Below are positions 39,401-49,261 of a stretch of DNA of 64,000 nucleotides, piece by piece. The stretch spans positions 62,001 to 126,000 of the forward strand of contig CP160629.1 of assembly GCA_038993745.2 (NCBI GenBank), given 5' to 3'. Numbering within the stretch: position 1 is the stretch's first letter; every line of letters begins with the position of its first letter. Position numbers and translations under genes: made by a program. The DNA is from Aliivibrio fischeri. GTDB lineage: Bacteria > Pseudomonadota > Gammaproteobacteria > Enterobacterales > Vibrionaceae. Below the pieces are notes generated by a model. It did no database searches. It worked only from the letters and a program-made list of their open reading frames with translations, and was not told where the DNA came from.

Positions 39401-40410
39401 TATTGACTGGTTGAAAATAGGGTTAACCCTGATTTTATTGGAAAGGTAACGCCATTCACCGTTTCTTTATCCGTATGAATTTGTTTTCCTTTTTTAGTGA
39501 ATGTTCGCTCTGCAATTAAGTATTGGCGTTGATGACGGCTCATTAACACGTGTACATGGTCATCACGAGTTGCCTGCCATACTCCGGTTTCAACTAATGG
39601 GTCTTCACCTGTCTGATTATCATAGGTCGTAATTGCCGAGTGATCAGGATTTAAAACCAGATTAATGTTGAGCCCTGGTGTTGTTAGCGTGCTAGTCCCT
39701 TGGTAAGTACCAACCCAATTAAGCGTAGTATCTTTGGGTGCTAATGTTCCACAACCTTTATAGGTCGTATCATTAACCGTAACTTCTGAATTCCAACCAT
39801 AAATAGACTCAACCATGCTGTCATTGCATAAGCCTTTTGTCATAATTAACGAGAAATTCTCGCTGTGGTATTCTCGTCTTGTCGGAGTAAATTCCTGTTT
39901 GGTGATAAGTTGTTTTTTGGTTTTATTTCCCATTTGAGAAAAGACCAATTCACCACTCTTTACCTGCATATTCCAAAAAGGTTCATTACCAAATGCTTTG
40001 GTTGGCTGTGGTGGTTGGGCACAACTTGGACCTTCTCCTGCAACTAAACGATTAATATGAGACACAACAAATCGAGCAGGATAGTCGCTAGAAAAACCGC
40101 CTTTAGGTGGAGCCTCAAAATGACCAATAAATTCACCATACATTTCTTGGTAAGGTCTTGATTGAATGTCTGTTCCCGCTTTCCATTGTCTTGGAGATAG
40201 GTTTACCCAGTACTGTTGATCACTATTACAAGGCTGAATACTTTGAGACTCATGACCAATGATTACTGTACCTCTCAACATAAAAGTATGAGGTGAGTTA
40301 ATCTCATTTTGTTGAGCTACCATATTATTTTTAGGTGCTGATGTTTGTTGGCTGCACCCTGTTAATAATAGCAATGTGGCACTAATTAGAGTGGTTAATG
40401 ATGTTTTCAT
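39400..40410 (-). CDS. Lipoprotein with COG3650-like and NlpE-like regions
   Basis: 336 residues. Lipobox LLTGC gives a lipidated Cys near residue 19. A central AFGNEPFWNMQV segment matches the G(T/N)EPFW motif of COG3650 proteins, and the C-terminal 100 residues (LNWVGTYQGTST ... LTKKGKQIHTD-like) resemble the N-terminal domain of NlpE, the outer-membrane surface sensor. A general role in envelope stress is inference. It is transcribed with the DTW gene. Confidence 0.78.
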   Translation of the reverse strand: MKTSLTTLISATLLLLTGCSQQTSAPKNNMVAQQNEINSPHTFMLRGTVIIGHESQSIQPCNSDQQYWVNLSPRQWKAGTDIQSRPYQEMYGEFIGHFEAPPKGGFSSDYPARFVVSHINRLVAGEGPSCAQPPQPTKAFGNEPFWNMQVKSGELVFSQMGNKTKKQLITKQEFTPTRREYHSENFSLIMTKGLCNDSMVESIYGWNSEVTVNDTTYKGCGTLAPKDTTLNWVGTYQGTSTLTTPGLNINLVLNPDHSAITTYDNQTGEDPLVETGVWQATRDDHVHVLMSRHQRQYLIAERTFTKKGKQIHTDKETVNGVTFPIKSGLTLFSTSQ

Positions 40411-40566
40411 TATAGGATTCTCAACATGGTTGGTTTAACTCTGGGAGTGAGTATGCCATAGGACATGATAAATGCGTGAAAATTCACCTTTGTCAGAGCT
40501 ATTAGTAGGATTTTAGCGTAAAATGCCGGGGTTATTTTAAATGAGTAAAGAGAGCTAAGAAAAAAT

Positions 40567-41202
40567 ATGAGTTGGAACCTTTCGCCTTCAGACGTATTTA
40601 GTGCATCACCAGTTGTTCCTGTTATGGTTATCGAACAATTGGAAGACGCTGTACCAATGGCTCAAGCACTTGCAGCTGGTGGAATTAACGTGTTCGAAAT
40701 TACGCTTCGAACAGCGGTTGCTTTAGAGGCAATTACTGCAATTCGTAAAGCGATGCCAAAAGCATTGGTAGGCGCTGGTACTGTTATTAGTACGCATCAG
40801 TATGACCAAGCTGTTGAAGCGGGCGCTCAATTTATTATTTCTCCAGGGTTTACACCAAGTTTGTTAGCTCATGCTAAAACAGCGGATGTTCCGCTAATCC
40901 CAGGTGTTGCAACGCCTTCTGAGGTGATTCGAGCTATCGAATTAGGTTACTCTCATCTTAAGTTTTTCCCTGCAAGCGCATTTGGTGGTCCATCAGTATT
41001 GAAAGCAATGGCGGCACCGTTACCACAAGTTCAATTCTGTCCAACTGGTGGCATTAATCCACAAAACGTAAATGATTACACAGCATTAGATTGTGTGGCT
41101 ACTGTGGGTGGTTCTTGGATGCTACCAAAAGATGCTGTCGCAGCAAAAGATTGGAATAAAGTAACGGTATTAGCAAAAGAAGCGGTTGAGCTAATTAAGT
41201 AA
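40567..41202 (+). CDS. eda: KDPG aldolase (2-keto-3-deoxy-6-phosphogluconate aldolase)
   Basis: 211 residues. Cleaves KDPG to pyruvate and glyceraldehyde 3-phosphate and also 4-hydroxy-2-oxoglutarate. Class I aldolase residues are visible: catalytic Glu in FEITLRT and Schiff-base Lys in HLKFFPAS, with GAGTV and FCPTGGI phosphate-binding segments. There is no edd neighbour, so it stands alone here. Confidence 0.95.
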   Translation: MSWNLSPSDVFSASPVVPVMVIEQLEDAVPMAQALAAGGINVFEITLRTAVALEAITAIRKAMPKALVGAGTVISTHQYDQAVEAGAQFIISPGFTPSLLAHAKTADVPLIPGVATPSEVIRAIELGYSHLKFFPASAFGGPSVLKAMAAPLPQVQFCPTGGINPQNVNDYTALDCVATVGGSWMLPKDAVAAKDWNKVTVLAKEAVELIK

Positions 41203-41217
41203 TCGCACTTATTTTTG

Positions 41218-43755
41218 TCACGCCTGAGCATGATGAATCAGGTGTGACAACTCTCCCCATTGTTCAATTGGTAACGGTTTACTGTATAGGTAGCCTTGTG
41301 CAATATCACAACCTAAAGAGTCCAATATTTCTGCTTGCTCTTTTGTCTCAACCCCTTCAACAACAATCGAAACGTTAAACCCTTTTGCCATGTGAATGAT
41401 GGCGTTAACAATCGATGTTTCTGCATTATCTCGAGTTAGATTTTTTACAAACGAGCGATCTATTTTTAAGCAGTCAAAAGGCAGAGTGTGCAAGTAAGAC
41501 AGTGATGAGTAGCCTGTGCCAAAGTCATCAATTGCAATATGAACCCCAAGCGCTCGAACCTTATTTAATAACTCAATAATAAAGGCATCGTTATTCAATA
41601 GGCGAGACTCAATGATCTCTAAACTTAAGTTTTTAGGCTTAAGACCTGATTCTGTCAATGCGGCTTGTAAGCGTTGATAGCTATTCCCATCATGCAGTTG
41701 CTCTGTTGAAACATTAACATGCATAACGAAATCTTCTGGCCATTCACCGGATGCAATTTTTTGTGCAGTGTCGATGCACGCTTGTCTTAATACCATACGA
41801 CCAATATTGATTATCATGCCGTTATCCTCAGCAAGAGGAATAAATTCATTTGGTGATACGATACCTCGTTGTGGTGAATTCCAACGAATTAACGCTTCTG
41901 CACCATGAATTTTACCGTCTTCAAAATTCACTAATGGTTGATAGTAAGGGAGTAACTCTTCATTTTTTATTGCGTGTGATAGCTCCGCAGCTAACTTGGT
42001 TTTTTTCTGAGAGATGTCGGCCATGTAAGGCTCAAACACAGCCAGTTTGCTTGATTTACTTTGTGCATAAGCAAGAGCCAGACTTGCGCTACGTAGCCAG
42101 TGCATTGCATTGTGGTTATTTAATTGATAAACCAATCCCGTAGATAATTGGATAACAACCTCACCAGAGGCGGATTGTATAGGGGTATTAAATATAGATT
42201 GCAGCTGCTGGGCGTAATTAATTAACTCTTGAATATCATCAATATGATAAAAGAACAGAGCAAACTCAGCGCCACCAATGCGGGCCATTTCTATATTTTG
42301 ATCTTGATAGTGCGTTTTTAATCGCTCTGAAATATCAACAAGAAGATGGTCACCACTTAAGTGTCCAACAGAGTCATTGATGTCTCGAAAACCATTAATG
42401 GTAAAAGAGATGAGTCCTGAATTATCTGTAATGGCAGGAGATATAACGTTATCGAGACCTGTTCGACTGTATAAATGAGTCAGTGAGTCGTAGGTTACTT
42501 TATCTTGTAACTCTTGAAATGATCGTTTTAGGTTGCTTGCCATAAATTTAAACGAACGGGTTAGAACCATGACTTCTTGAGTTGTGCAATTAATTGGCAA
42601 AGGTGTATCCCAATTACCTTGAGCTAGCTCCTTTGCTGAATTGGCGGTATCAATAATTGGCTTTATTAATTTTCGAATAACATAAACCGCAAGCACAAAA
42701 GCGATAAGGCAGGCGATAACAGTAATAATAATGGTGAACTGTCGTCGCTGTGGCAATGCCCCAAGTAGAGTTGATTCTGGTATTGATGCAATGATATAGC
42801 CTTCAACAGGAATACGTTTCCTGAAAGGGCTGATCATCATAAAGTGTTTTTGAGCATCAATATTTAGTGAAATTATTTTTTCTTGTAATGCATTATCAAA
42901 TCCTACTTTTTCAATATATAGAATCGTCTCTTTAACGATTGGGTTTTCAATGCTGTTTATGCGCGAGATATCATGATGCATTGGTGCATTAGGATTATGA
43001 TCTGAATGTAGCCAAACGGTTCCATTACTATCAACGATAGAGATATTCCCGTTGATTTCATCGGCTTCTTTATCTAAGAATTTATTGAATGAAGTAAGTA
43101 AAACATCTGTTGTAATAACACCTTCAAGTTCTTTATTTTTATTATAAACCGGAGATATTGCAGAGAGCAGAGAGGACTCATTTTCTTCTACGTTTGAATA
43201 AATATCACTCCATCGAGCTTTCGGGTCTTCGAGTGACTTTTGATACCAAGGGCGAGTTCTTGGATCATAGTTTTTTATGATGTTAAGTACTGGTGATTGT
43301 AAATTATCGCCTTGATAAATATATAAGTGGCTATTCTGCTCTTTTAGAAGTAAGTGAGTGGTGCCGTTATTTTTATTTTTTCTAAAGCCAATGTAATCAC
43401 CTTTTTGATTGCCATAGCCAATGATATCGACTTGTTTAAGTGTACTGACTTCTTTTTTTAAGTTTTGATTTAGGTAACGCTGTAGTTTTTTAGCGTTTTC
43501 TGGCAAATAAAGCTCATTACGCTCAATCGTATTGCGCATATTGATATTTGCATTTAATGGGTCTTCTAATTGATGGTAAAGAGCTGCATCAATACTGCGA
43601 GAGGAAGAATCTAATAACTTTTCACTGATGTGACTGATCATGTCTCTATAAATGCTTGCTTGGCTGTTAAGTACCACTGTCATGATCAAAGTAAAAATGA
43701 TCATAAATGGGACGGTAATGGCAAACTTTAGAGATATGTTGTTTTTACATGACAT
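41218..43755 (-). CDS. dCACHE-HAMP-GGDEF-EAL membrane protein, degenerate GGDEF
   Basis: 845 residues. N-terminal membrane helix, periplasmic dCACHE sensor (YDPRTRPWYQKSL), second membrane helix (ITVIACLIAFVLAVYVI), HAMP, GGDEF and EAL domains. The GGDEF signature reads GGAEF, so cyclase activity is probably lost. The EAL motif (AEALIRW), DDFGTGYSS and KIDRSFVKNL are intact, so it probably degrades c-di-GMP. An in-frame GTG at 43776 is possible, but ATG at 43755 gives a start that aligns with the paralogue at 45147-47705. Ligand unknown. Confidence 0.88.
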   Translation of the reverse strand: MSCKNNISLKFAITVPFMIIFTLIMTVVLNSQASIYRDMISHISEKLLDSSSRSIDAALYHQLEDPLNANINMRNTIERNELYLPENAKKLQRYLNQNLKKEVSTLKQVDIIGYGNQKGDYIGFRKNKNNGTTHLLLKEQNSHLYIYQGDNLQSPVLNIIKNYDPRTRPWYQKSLEDPKARWSDIYSNVEENESSLLSAISPVYNKNKELEGVITTDVLLTSFNKFLDKEADEINGNISIVDSNGTVWLHSDHNPNAPMHHDISRINSIENPIVKETILYIEKVGFDNALQEKIISLNIDAQKHFMMISPFRKRIPVEGYIIASIPESTLLGALPQRRQFTIIITVIACLIAFVLAVYVIRKLIKPIIDTANSAKELAQGNWDTPLPINCTTQEVMVLTRSFKFMASNLKRSFQELQDKVTYDSLTHLYSRTGLDNVISPAITDNSGLISFTINGFRDINDSVGHLSGDHLLVDISERLKTHYQDQNIEMARIGGAEFALFFYHIDDIQELINYAQQLQSIFNTPIQSASGEVVIQLSTGLVYQLNNHNAMHWLRSASLALAYAQSKSSKLAVFEPYMADISQKKTKLAAELSHAIKNEELLPYYQPLVNFEDGKIHGAEALIRWNSPQRGIVSPNEFIPLAEDNGMIINIGRMVLRQACIDTAQKIASGEWPEDFVMHVNVSTEQLHDGNSYQRLQAALTESGLKPKNLSLEIIESRLLNNDAFIIELLNKVRALGVHIAIDDFGTGYSSLSYLHTLPFDCLKIDRSFVKNLTRDNAETSIVNAIIHMAKGFNVSIVVEGVETKEQAEILDSLGCDIAQGYLYSKPLPIEQWGELSHLIHHAQA

Positions 43756-43926
43756 AAAAATAGCGACCAGAATCACACTTAATAGAATGGAGTCGCGTAT
43801 GCTATCAGCAATAGAAAAGAGAAATATGTCTCAATTGTTGGATGGCGAGAGATTGTTCAGTTTTACGTTTAAAGTAGAGATGAGAGTTGAGTGCGCTTTG
43901 TTAAAGGAATGGGAAAAAGCGAGAAG

Positions 43927-43952
43927 ACTGGTGTTGGTATTACAACACCAGT
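43927..43952. terminator. Hairpin downstream of add
   Basis: Perfect stem ACTGGTGTTG / CAACACCAGT with a 6-base loop, 29 bp after the add stop on the minus strand. The T tracts are not immediate on either side, so termination is likely but unproven. Confidence 0.5.
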
Positions 43953-43980
43953 TATATATTATTTTTAGTCCCTATAGTTT

Positions 43981-44982
43981 CTAGCGCTTAGCTGCCATCT
44001 CACGTAGAGCTTGTTTCTCTGAATCAGATAAGAAAGCCAGATCTAATCCATTAATTTGAATTTGTTTAAGTTGCTCTGGCGTTAAGCCAACTTTTGGTGC
44101 AGCAACTTCGTACTCATGAGGTAATTCAATACCCTCAACCGCTGGGTCATCTGTATTAAGACAAGCTTTAACACCGTAATCTAAGAATGTCTTAATTGGG
44201 TGAGATTCAAATGAAGCAACCGTACTTGTTTGAATGTTAGAGGTTAAGCAAGACTCAATACCAATGTTGTTTTTAGCTAGGTATTCCATCAGTTTTGGAT
44301 CTTCAATGGCTTTAACACCATGACCAATTCGTACTGCGCCAAGCTCATTAATTGCTTGCCACATACTTGCAGCACCTGCGGCTTCACCTGCGTGTACAGT
44401 GACACGAAGATCTGCATCTTTCACTTGTTTAAAGTGATTTACAAAAAGGTCACCTGGTTGGCCTAACTCATCACCTGCAAGATCGATTGCAACTAATTTG
44501 TGTTTTTGAGTCAGTAGGCCATCTAATTCTTGTTGGCAAGCATCTTGACCAAAGGTACGACTCATAATACCGATTAAGTTAGCCTTAATACCAAAATCAC
44601 GACAACCCGCTTCTACACCATCAACAACCGCTTCAACAACACCAGCAACAGGTAAATTGTGTTTCATTGCCATGTAGTATGGTGAAAAGCGTAATTCAGC
44701 GTAATCAATTTGAGCATTCATTGCATCTTGAACGTTTTCATATGCCACTCGGCGACAGGCATCTAAATCACCAAGAACAGCAACACCCCAATCAAGTTTC
44801 GATAAGAAAGCCACAAGACTTGGCTCGGCTTCCACAATTTGTACGTGTGGACGAAGCGCTTCGATATCATATGCAGGAAGGTCTAAACCAAATTTTTGGC
44901 CTAAATCTAAAATGGTTTCAATGCGAATATTTCCATCTAGATGACGGTGTAGATCGGTTAAAGGAAGCTGTTTAATGATCAT
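43981..44982 (-). CDS. add: Adenosine deaminase
   Basis: 333-residue zinc enzyme converting adenosine to inosine. Metal ligands HxH in LHRHLDG, VHAGE with catalytic Glu, IGHGV and LNTDDPAV are all present. ATG at 44982 ([17 protein letters not shown]), with AGGA upstream, is chosen; the frame stays open a further 130 bp with no matching similarity. It lies between two paralogous c-di-GMP genes on the same strand. Confidence 0.95.
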   Translation of the reverse strand: MIIKQLPLTDLHRHLDGNIRIETILDLGQKFGLDLPAYDIEALRPHVQIVEAEPSLVAFLSKLDWGVAVLGDLDACRRVAYENVQDAMNAQIDYAELRFSPYYMAMKHNLPVAGVVEAVVDGVEAGCRDFGIKANLIGIMSRTFGQDACQQELDGLLTQKHKLVAIDLAGDELGQPGDLFVNHFKQVKDADLRVTVHAGEAAGAASMWQAINELGAVRIGHGVKAIEDPKLMEYLAKNNIGIESCLTSNIQTSTVASFESHPIKTFLDYGVKACLNTDDPAVEGIELPHEYEVAAPKVGLTPEQLKQIQINGLDLAFLSDSEKQALREMAAKR

Positions 44983-45146
44983 TATTATTTTCCTAAAAAG
45001 TGTCCCAATTCCATTGGTGCATCGGCATTGGTATAAAACTGAATATAAGTAGATATTAGAGCAGAGTATAGAGACAAGTGTGGAATGTGTCAGTAGCAAA
45101 TCGGTTAAAAACAACGCAATCTGAACGATTGCGTTGTGATGTTAAC

Positions 45147-47705
45147 TTATTCTGTTGGCCAATCTTCTAAAGGAATAGGGCGACTGTAGAGGAAACCTTG
45201 AGCGTGATGGTAATTGAGTGAAGCCAACAATTTAGCTTGTTCTTGTGTCTCAATACCTTCAGCAACCAGAGTAATATCAAATCCTTGGGTCATATTGCAT
45301 ACGGCTGCTGCAATAGATGAATCGATATTTTCAGCCGTCAAATCTTTGATAAATGAACGGTCGACTTTTAATACATCAAATGGCAGTTTATGAATATAAG
45401 CAAGGGATGAATAACCCGTACCAAAATCATCAATGGCTATTTGCACACCTAAATCACGAATTTTCTGCATAGTATTTATGGTCGAATTATCATGATTTAC
45501 TAAGCGTGATTCCGTAATTTCTAGGGTTAGATTTTCTGGAGCCATACTTGTATTGTGTAATACTGATTTTAGTTCATCCAAAAAGTTATTTTGAGTTAAT
45601 TGGCAAACCGATAAATTTACGTGCATATGAAAATCAGCAGGCCATAGACCTTGATTAATACGCTCAACGGTATCTAAGCAAGCTTGAGTTAACACTTGAG
45701 AGCCCATAGGAATTATCATGCCGTTTTCTTCCGCTAACGGAATGAAATCTAATGGTGAAACCATTCCTCTTTGTGGGCTTAACCAGCGAATTAGTGCTTC
45801 AGCTCCGATGGTTTTTCCACTCTTTATATCAATTATTGGTTGATAAAAAGGGACAAGCTCTTTGTTTTTAATTGCCAAAGACAGTTCAGCGGTCATATTT
45901 GCTTTATGTAATGAAGCCTCTGCCATTTCAGGGGTGTACAGTGACATATTAAGGTTGTTCTTTTTCGCTTGGCCTAGAGCTATGCTGGCGTTTCTTAACC
46001 AAAGTGTCATGGAATCACAGCTTAAATCACCATAAACCAAACCTGTTGATATACTCAAAAGGGAGTTGTTTGATGCCACTCTAAATGGAGTCATAAAACA
46101 GCCTTCCATATCTCGAGCATACTGTTTTAGTTGTTCGACATCATCGAGTTTTGAGAAGAACAGGGCGAATTCATCACCACCAACCCGAGCAATGGCAATG
46201 TCGTTATGAGTAAAGCTACACTGTAAGCGCTCACTGATGTTTTTGAGTAATTGGTCGCCCTCTAAAATACCAAAGCTGTCATTGATATCTCTAAAATTAT
46301 TAATCCCGATAACTAACAATCCTTGCTCATAATGATCTTTCTTATCAAGCATGATTCGGCATTGTTCTATCAGTCCTTGTCGACTGAGAACTTGAGTTAA
46401 GGAGTCAAAGGTAATTTGCTGGCGCATTGCATCAAATGACGATTGGAGCTTATTGGTCATGTCATTAAATGCATTCATTAATAGTGTTGTTTCGTAGATG
46501 CTGCCTTGAGCTTCAACGTTATTATTCCAATTACCACTTGCGATATTACGTGCTGCATTTGCAGTAGTAAAAATAGGTTTGGTTACTTGCGTAACAAGAT
46601 AAACACCAACAATTAAACCAATAGCAGCGAGAACAATACCAAAAAACAAACCACGACGTTGCTCTTCTTGAAGGTGGCCAAGAAGGTCACTTTCCGATAT
46701 TGAGATAACGATGTACCAATTTAAATTATTACCATCGATATAAGGGGTGATTTGACTGAAGTAGCGTTCGCCTTTGTAGTAGAAAGAGAAAACTTCAGCG
46801 TGATTATTTTTATTATTAATTAACTGGTTGGTTTTGATGTAAGTAGCGCTTTGTTGAATTGTTTCATCACAGCTTTCAGTGGCAAGTAAGCGAGAACCAA
46901 TTGGACTATTTTGAGTCCCGATAGATAAAACACTGCCAACACTTGAATGGGCAATTAAGCGTTGGTTTTCATCAATAAGGTAAATGACCCCTTTGGTGTG
47001 TTGTGTTTCTTGAGATAAAAATTTATTAAATGAATCCAGTTTTACATCTGCTGCAAAAACGCCAATAAAGTCATCATCATAGAATACAGGGTGCATGGTT
47101 GAGATGGTGATTTCTTTTTTTTCATCGGCGTTAGTATAGATTTTAGACCAAGAGGGTTTTAATGTGGTAGCTGCGGGCTTATACCAAGGACGAGAGCGAG
47201 GGTCATAGTTTGCAATGACTGTGCGAATATCATCAGACATCTCGCTACCACGATAAATAATAAGATCATCATTGGTTCTTTTATCTTGAAGCATCAGGGA
47301 CAAATCAGCATTAGGCTCTCGGCGAAAGCCTATGTATTCTTTTTTCTCTCCACCAAAAGAGAGTACATCCATTTGTTCAAGGCCAGTATAAATGCCTTCA
47401 AGGCTATCTTTTAAGAATTGTTGCAGCTGTTTAGTATCGTTAGGGTGATACATTTGATAGCGCTGAATTTGATTAACCATGCTTTTTACAGCAAAGTTAG
47501 GGGCGTTTAAAAAGATGTTTAGGTCGGCATGGGTATTTTGAGTGTAAGAGGTGAGTACCTTTTCGCTTACATCGCCAACCAGCTTTTCATAGCTATTATT
47601 TTGAGTATAAAAAACGATACTTAACGTCACCAACAATACAGCAATGAATGGAAGCATTACTGCGGTTCGTAAGGAAAATTGTTTTTTATTTGTTGGTTCT
47701 GTCAT
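45147..47705 (-). CDS. dCACHE-HAMP-GGDEF-EAL membrane protein, intact GGDEF and EAL
   Basis: 852 residues, same layout as the protein at 41218-43755: membrane helix, dCACHE (YDPRSRPWYKPA, VFAADVKLDSFNKFL), membrane helix (LFFGIVLAAIGLIVGVYLV), HAMP, GGDEF (RVGGDEFALFF) and EAL (GAEALIRWLSPQRG, DDFGTGYSSLAYIHKLPFDVLKVDRSF split motif). Both active sites look complete, so it could make or break c-di-GMP, depending on the sensor. The two genes probably arose by duplication. Confidence 0.92.
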   Translation of the reverse strand: MTEPTNKKQFSLRTAVMLPFIAVLLVTLSIVFYTQNNSYEKLVGDVSEKVLTSYTQNTHADLNIFLNAPNFAVKSMVNQIQRYQMYHPNDTKQLQQFLKDSLEGIYTGLEQMDVLSFGGEKKEYIGFRREPNADLSLMLQDKRTNDDLIIYRGSEMSDDIRTVIANYDPRSRPWYKPAATTLKPSWSKIYTNADEKKEITISTMHPVFYDDDFIGVFAADVKLDSFNKFLSQETQHTKGVIYLIDENQRLIAHSSVGSVLSIGTQNSPIGSRLLATESCDETIQQSATYIKTNQLINNKNNHAEVFSFYYKGERYFSQITPYIDGNNLNWYIVISISESDLLGHLQEEQRRGLFFGIVLAAIGLIVGVYLVTQVTKPIFTTANAARNIASGNWNNNVEAQGSIYETTLLMNAFNDMTNKLQSSFDAMRQQITFDSLTQVLSRQGLIEQCRIMLDKKDHYEQGLLVIGINNFRDINDSFGILEGDQLLKNISERLQCSFTHNDIAIARVGGDEFALFFSKLDDVEQLKQYARDMEGCFMTPFRVASNNSLLSISTGLVYGDLSCDSMTLWLRNASIALGQAKKNNLNMSLYTPEMAEASLHKANMTAELSLAIKNKELVPFYQPIIDIKSGKTIGAEALIRWLSPQRGMVSPLDFIPLAEENGMIIPMGSQVLTQACLDTVERINQGLWPADFHMHVNLSVCQLTQNNFLDELKSVLHNTSMAPENLTLEITESRLVNHDNSTINTMQKIRDLGVQIAIDDFGTGYSSLAYIHKLPFDVLKVDRSFIKDLTAENIDSSIAAAVCNMTQGFDITLVAEGIETQEQAKLLASLNYHHAQGFLYSRPIPLEDWPTE

Positions 47706-47819
47706 TGGCTATACACTGCATTGTTCTGTGTTTTTAGATAAATGGTGCGACCGATATTATCTAAATAACTCAATTTGCTTATTATAGATATATCGGCAGC
47801 CATTACAGAATCTTCAGTT

Positions 47820-49223
47820 TTATTCCAACTCTTTTAATTTCCTTGTTAGTGTGTTTCTTCCCCAGCCAAGAAGTTTTGCGGCATCTTGTTTATGTCCATG
47901 CGTATGATGTAGTGCTTTATCTAATAAGATACGTTCAACATTGGGGATCACTTTATTTAAAATATCTTCTTCACCTTGATTCAATTGATTTTCTACCCAT
48001 GAACTAAGTTGTTCTTGCCAATCAGTGACTTGATGCTGCTGTTGAGGTTTCGGTGTGGAGAATAATTCTGACGGTAAATCAGAAGGCAACACTTCTTGAC
48101 TGCTTGCCATTACCGTTAGCCAACGACAGGTATTTTCCAGTTGACGGACATTACCAGGCCAGTCGCATTGGCTTAATTTATCACTGGCACTTTGGCTTAG
48201 TGTCTTACATTCGACAGCCAGCTCTTTTGCGGCTAAGCGTAAGAAATGTTCCGCGAGTTTCTTTATGTCTTCACGTCTTTCTCTTAAGGCGGGAATATGG
48301 ACTCTAATGACGTTTAGGCGATGGAATAAATCTTCTCTAAATTCACCATCAGTCACTAGTTTTTCAAGATTTTGGTGAGTGGCTGCAATGATACGAACAT
48401 CCACTTGAACCGGAGAGTGTCCACCAACACGATAAAATTGCCCGTCTGCAAGAACACGCAGCAACCTAGTTTGAATATCTAATGGCATGTCTCCAATTTC
48501 ATCTAAAAACAACGTACCCCCATTAGCTTGCTCAAAGCGGCCCTTTCGAACAGAGTTTGCACCTGTAAATGCGCCTTTCTCATGACCAAATAGCTCCGAT
48601 TCAATTAAATCTTTAGGAATTGCAGCCATGTTAAGAGCGATAAATTCATTATTTGCTCTTGGGCTATGTCGGTGTAGGGCGTGAGCAACCAATTCTTTAC
48701 CAGTACCAGATTCACCATTAATTAAAACGGATATTGATGAGCGAGATAAGCGTCCGATCGCTCTAAACACCTCTTGCATCGCGGGTGCTTCGCCAATGAT
48801 CTCTGGAACATGATGCTCCTTTTTCGGAGTATTGATGCTCTGTTTTTTTTGTTCTTGGCTGTGCGCTAAAGCCCGCTCTACTAACGTGAGGGTTTCATCA
48901 ATATCAAAAGGTTTAGGGAGGTATTCAAATGCTCCTTTTTGATAAGCACTGACAGCTGCATCTAAATCTGAGTGTGCCGTCATGATAATCACAGGTAATT
49001 CTGGGTAATTTTCTTGGATATGATGAAGAAGTGATAAGCCATCCATTCCCGGCATACGAATATCAGAGATAATCACATCAGGAACATTGCGCTCTAGTGC
49101 TTGAATGACACTTTCAGCATCACCAAAACTTTCACACATCATATTGGTGCTGGTTAAGGTCTTTTCTAATACCCAGCGAATTGAGCTGTCATCATCAACA
49201 ACCCAGATAAATCCTTTACTCAT
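47820..49223 (-). CDS. glnG: Nitrogen regulation response regulator NtrC
   Basis: 467 residues: receiver ([14 protein letters not shown], phospho-Asp in [13 protein letters not shown]), AAA+ sigma-54 activator (Walker [15 protein letters not shown] loop, FLDEIGDMP) and a Fis-type DNA-binding end ([18 protein letters not shown]). Activates sigma-54 promoters under nitrogen limitation. It follows glnL in a glnA-DUF4124-glnL-glnG order, with 38 bp to glnL. Confidence 0.97.
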   Translation of the reverse strand: MSKGFIWVVDDDSSIRWVLEKTLTSTNMMCESFGDAESVIQALERNVPDVIISDIRMPGMDGLSLLHHIQENYPELPVIIMTAHSDLDAAVSAYQKGAFEYLPKPFDIDETLTLVERALAHSQEQKKQSINTPKKEHHVPEIIGEAPAMQEVFRAIGRLSRSSISVLINGESGTGKELVAHALHRHSPRANNEFIALNMAAIPKDLIESELFGHEKGAFTGANSVRKGRFEQANGGTLFLDEIGDMPLDIQTRLLRVLADGQFYRVGGHSPVQVDVRIIAATHQNLEKLVTDGEFREDLFHRLNVIRVHIPALRERREDIKKLAEHFLRLAAKELAVECKTLSQSASDKLSQCDWPGNVRQLENTCRWLTVMASSQEVLPSDLPSELFSTPKPQQQHQVTDWQEQLSSWVENQLNQGEEDILNKVIPNVERILLDKALHHTHGHKQDAAKLLGWGRNTLTRKLKELE

Positions 49224-49261
49224 AATTTTGCTTCTCCGTTATCCCTTTTGTGAGGTTATTT

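Noticed and set aside
43652..43984. Plus-strand open frame of 110 codons opposite the start of the degenerate-GGDEF gene and through the gap to add
   Set aside because: More than a third is antisense to a well-supported gene, no family similarity is visible, and the end runs through the hairpin after add.
43968..43984. Short tatagtttctag match to the palindromic repeat family at the end of add
   Set aside because: Only about 11 bases match and no second arm is present; too short to call a repeat.
44983..45114. 44-residue N-terminal extension of add
   Set aside because: No similarity to adenosine deaminases; ATG at 44982 has the conserved family start and an AGGA.
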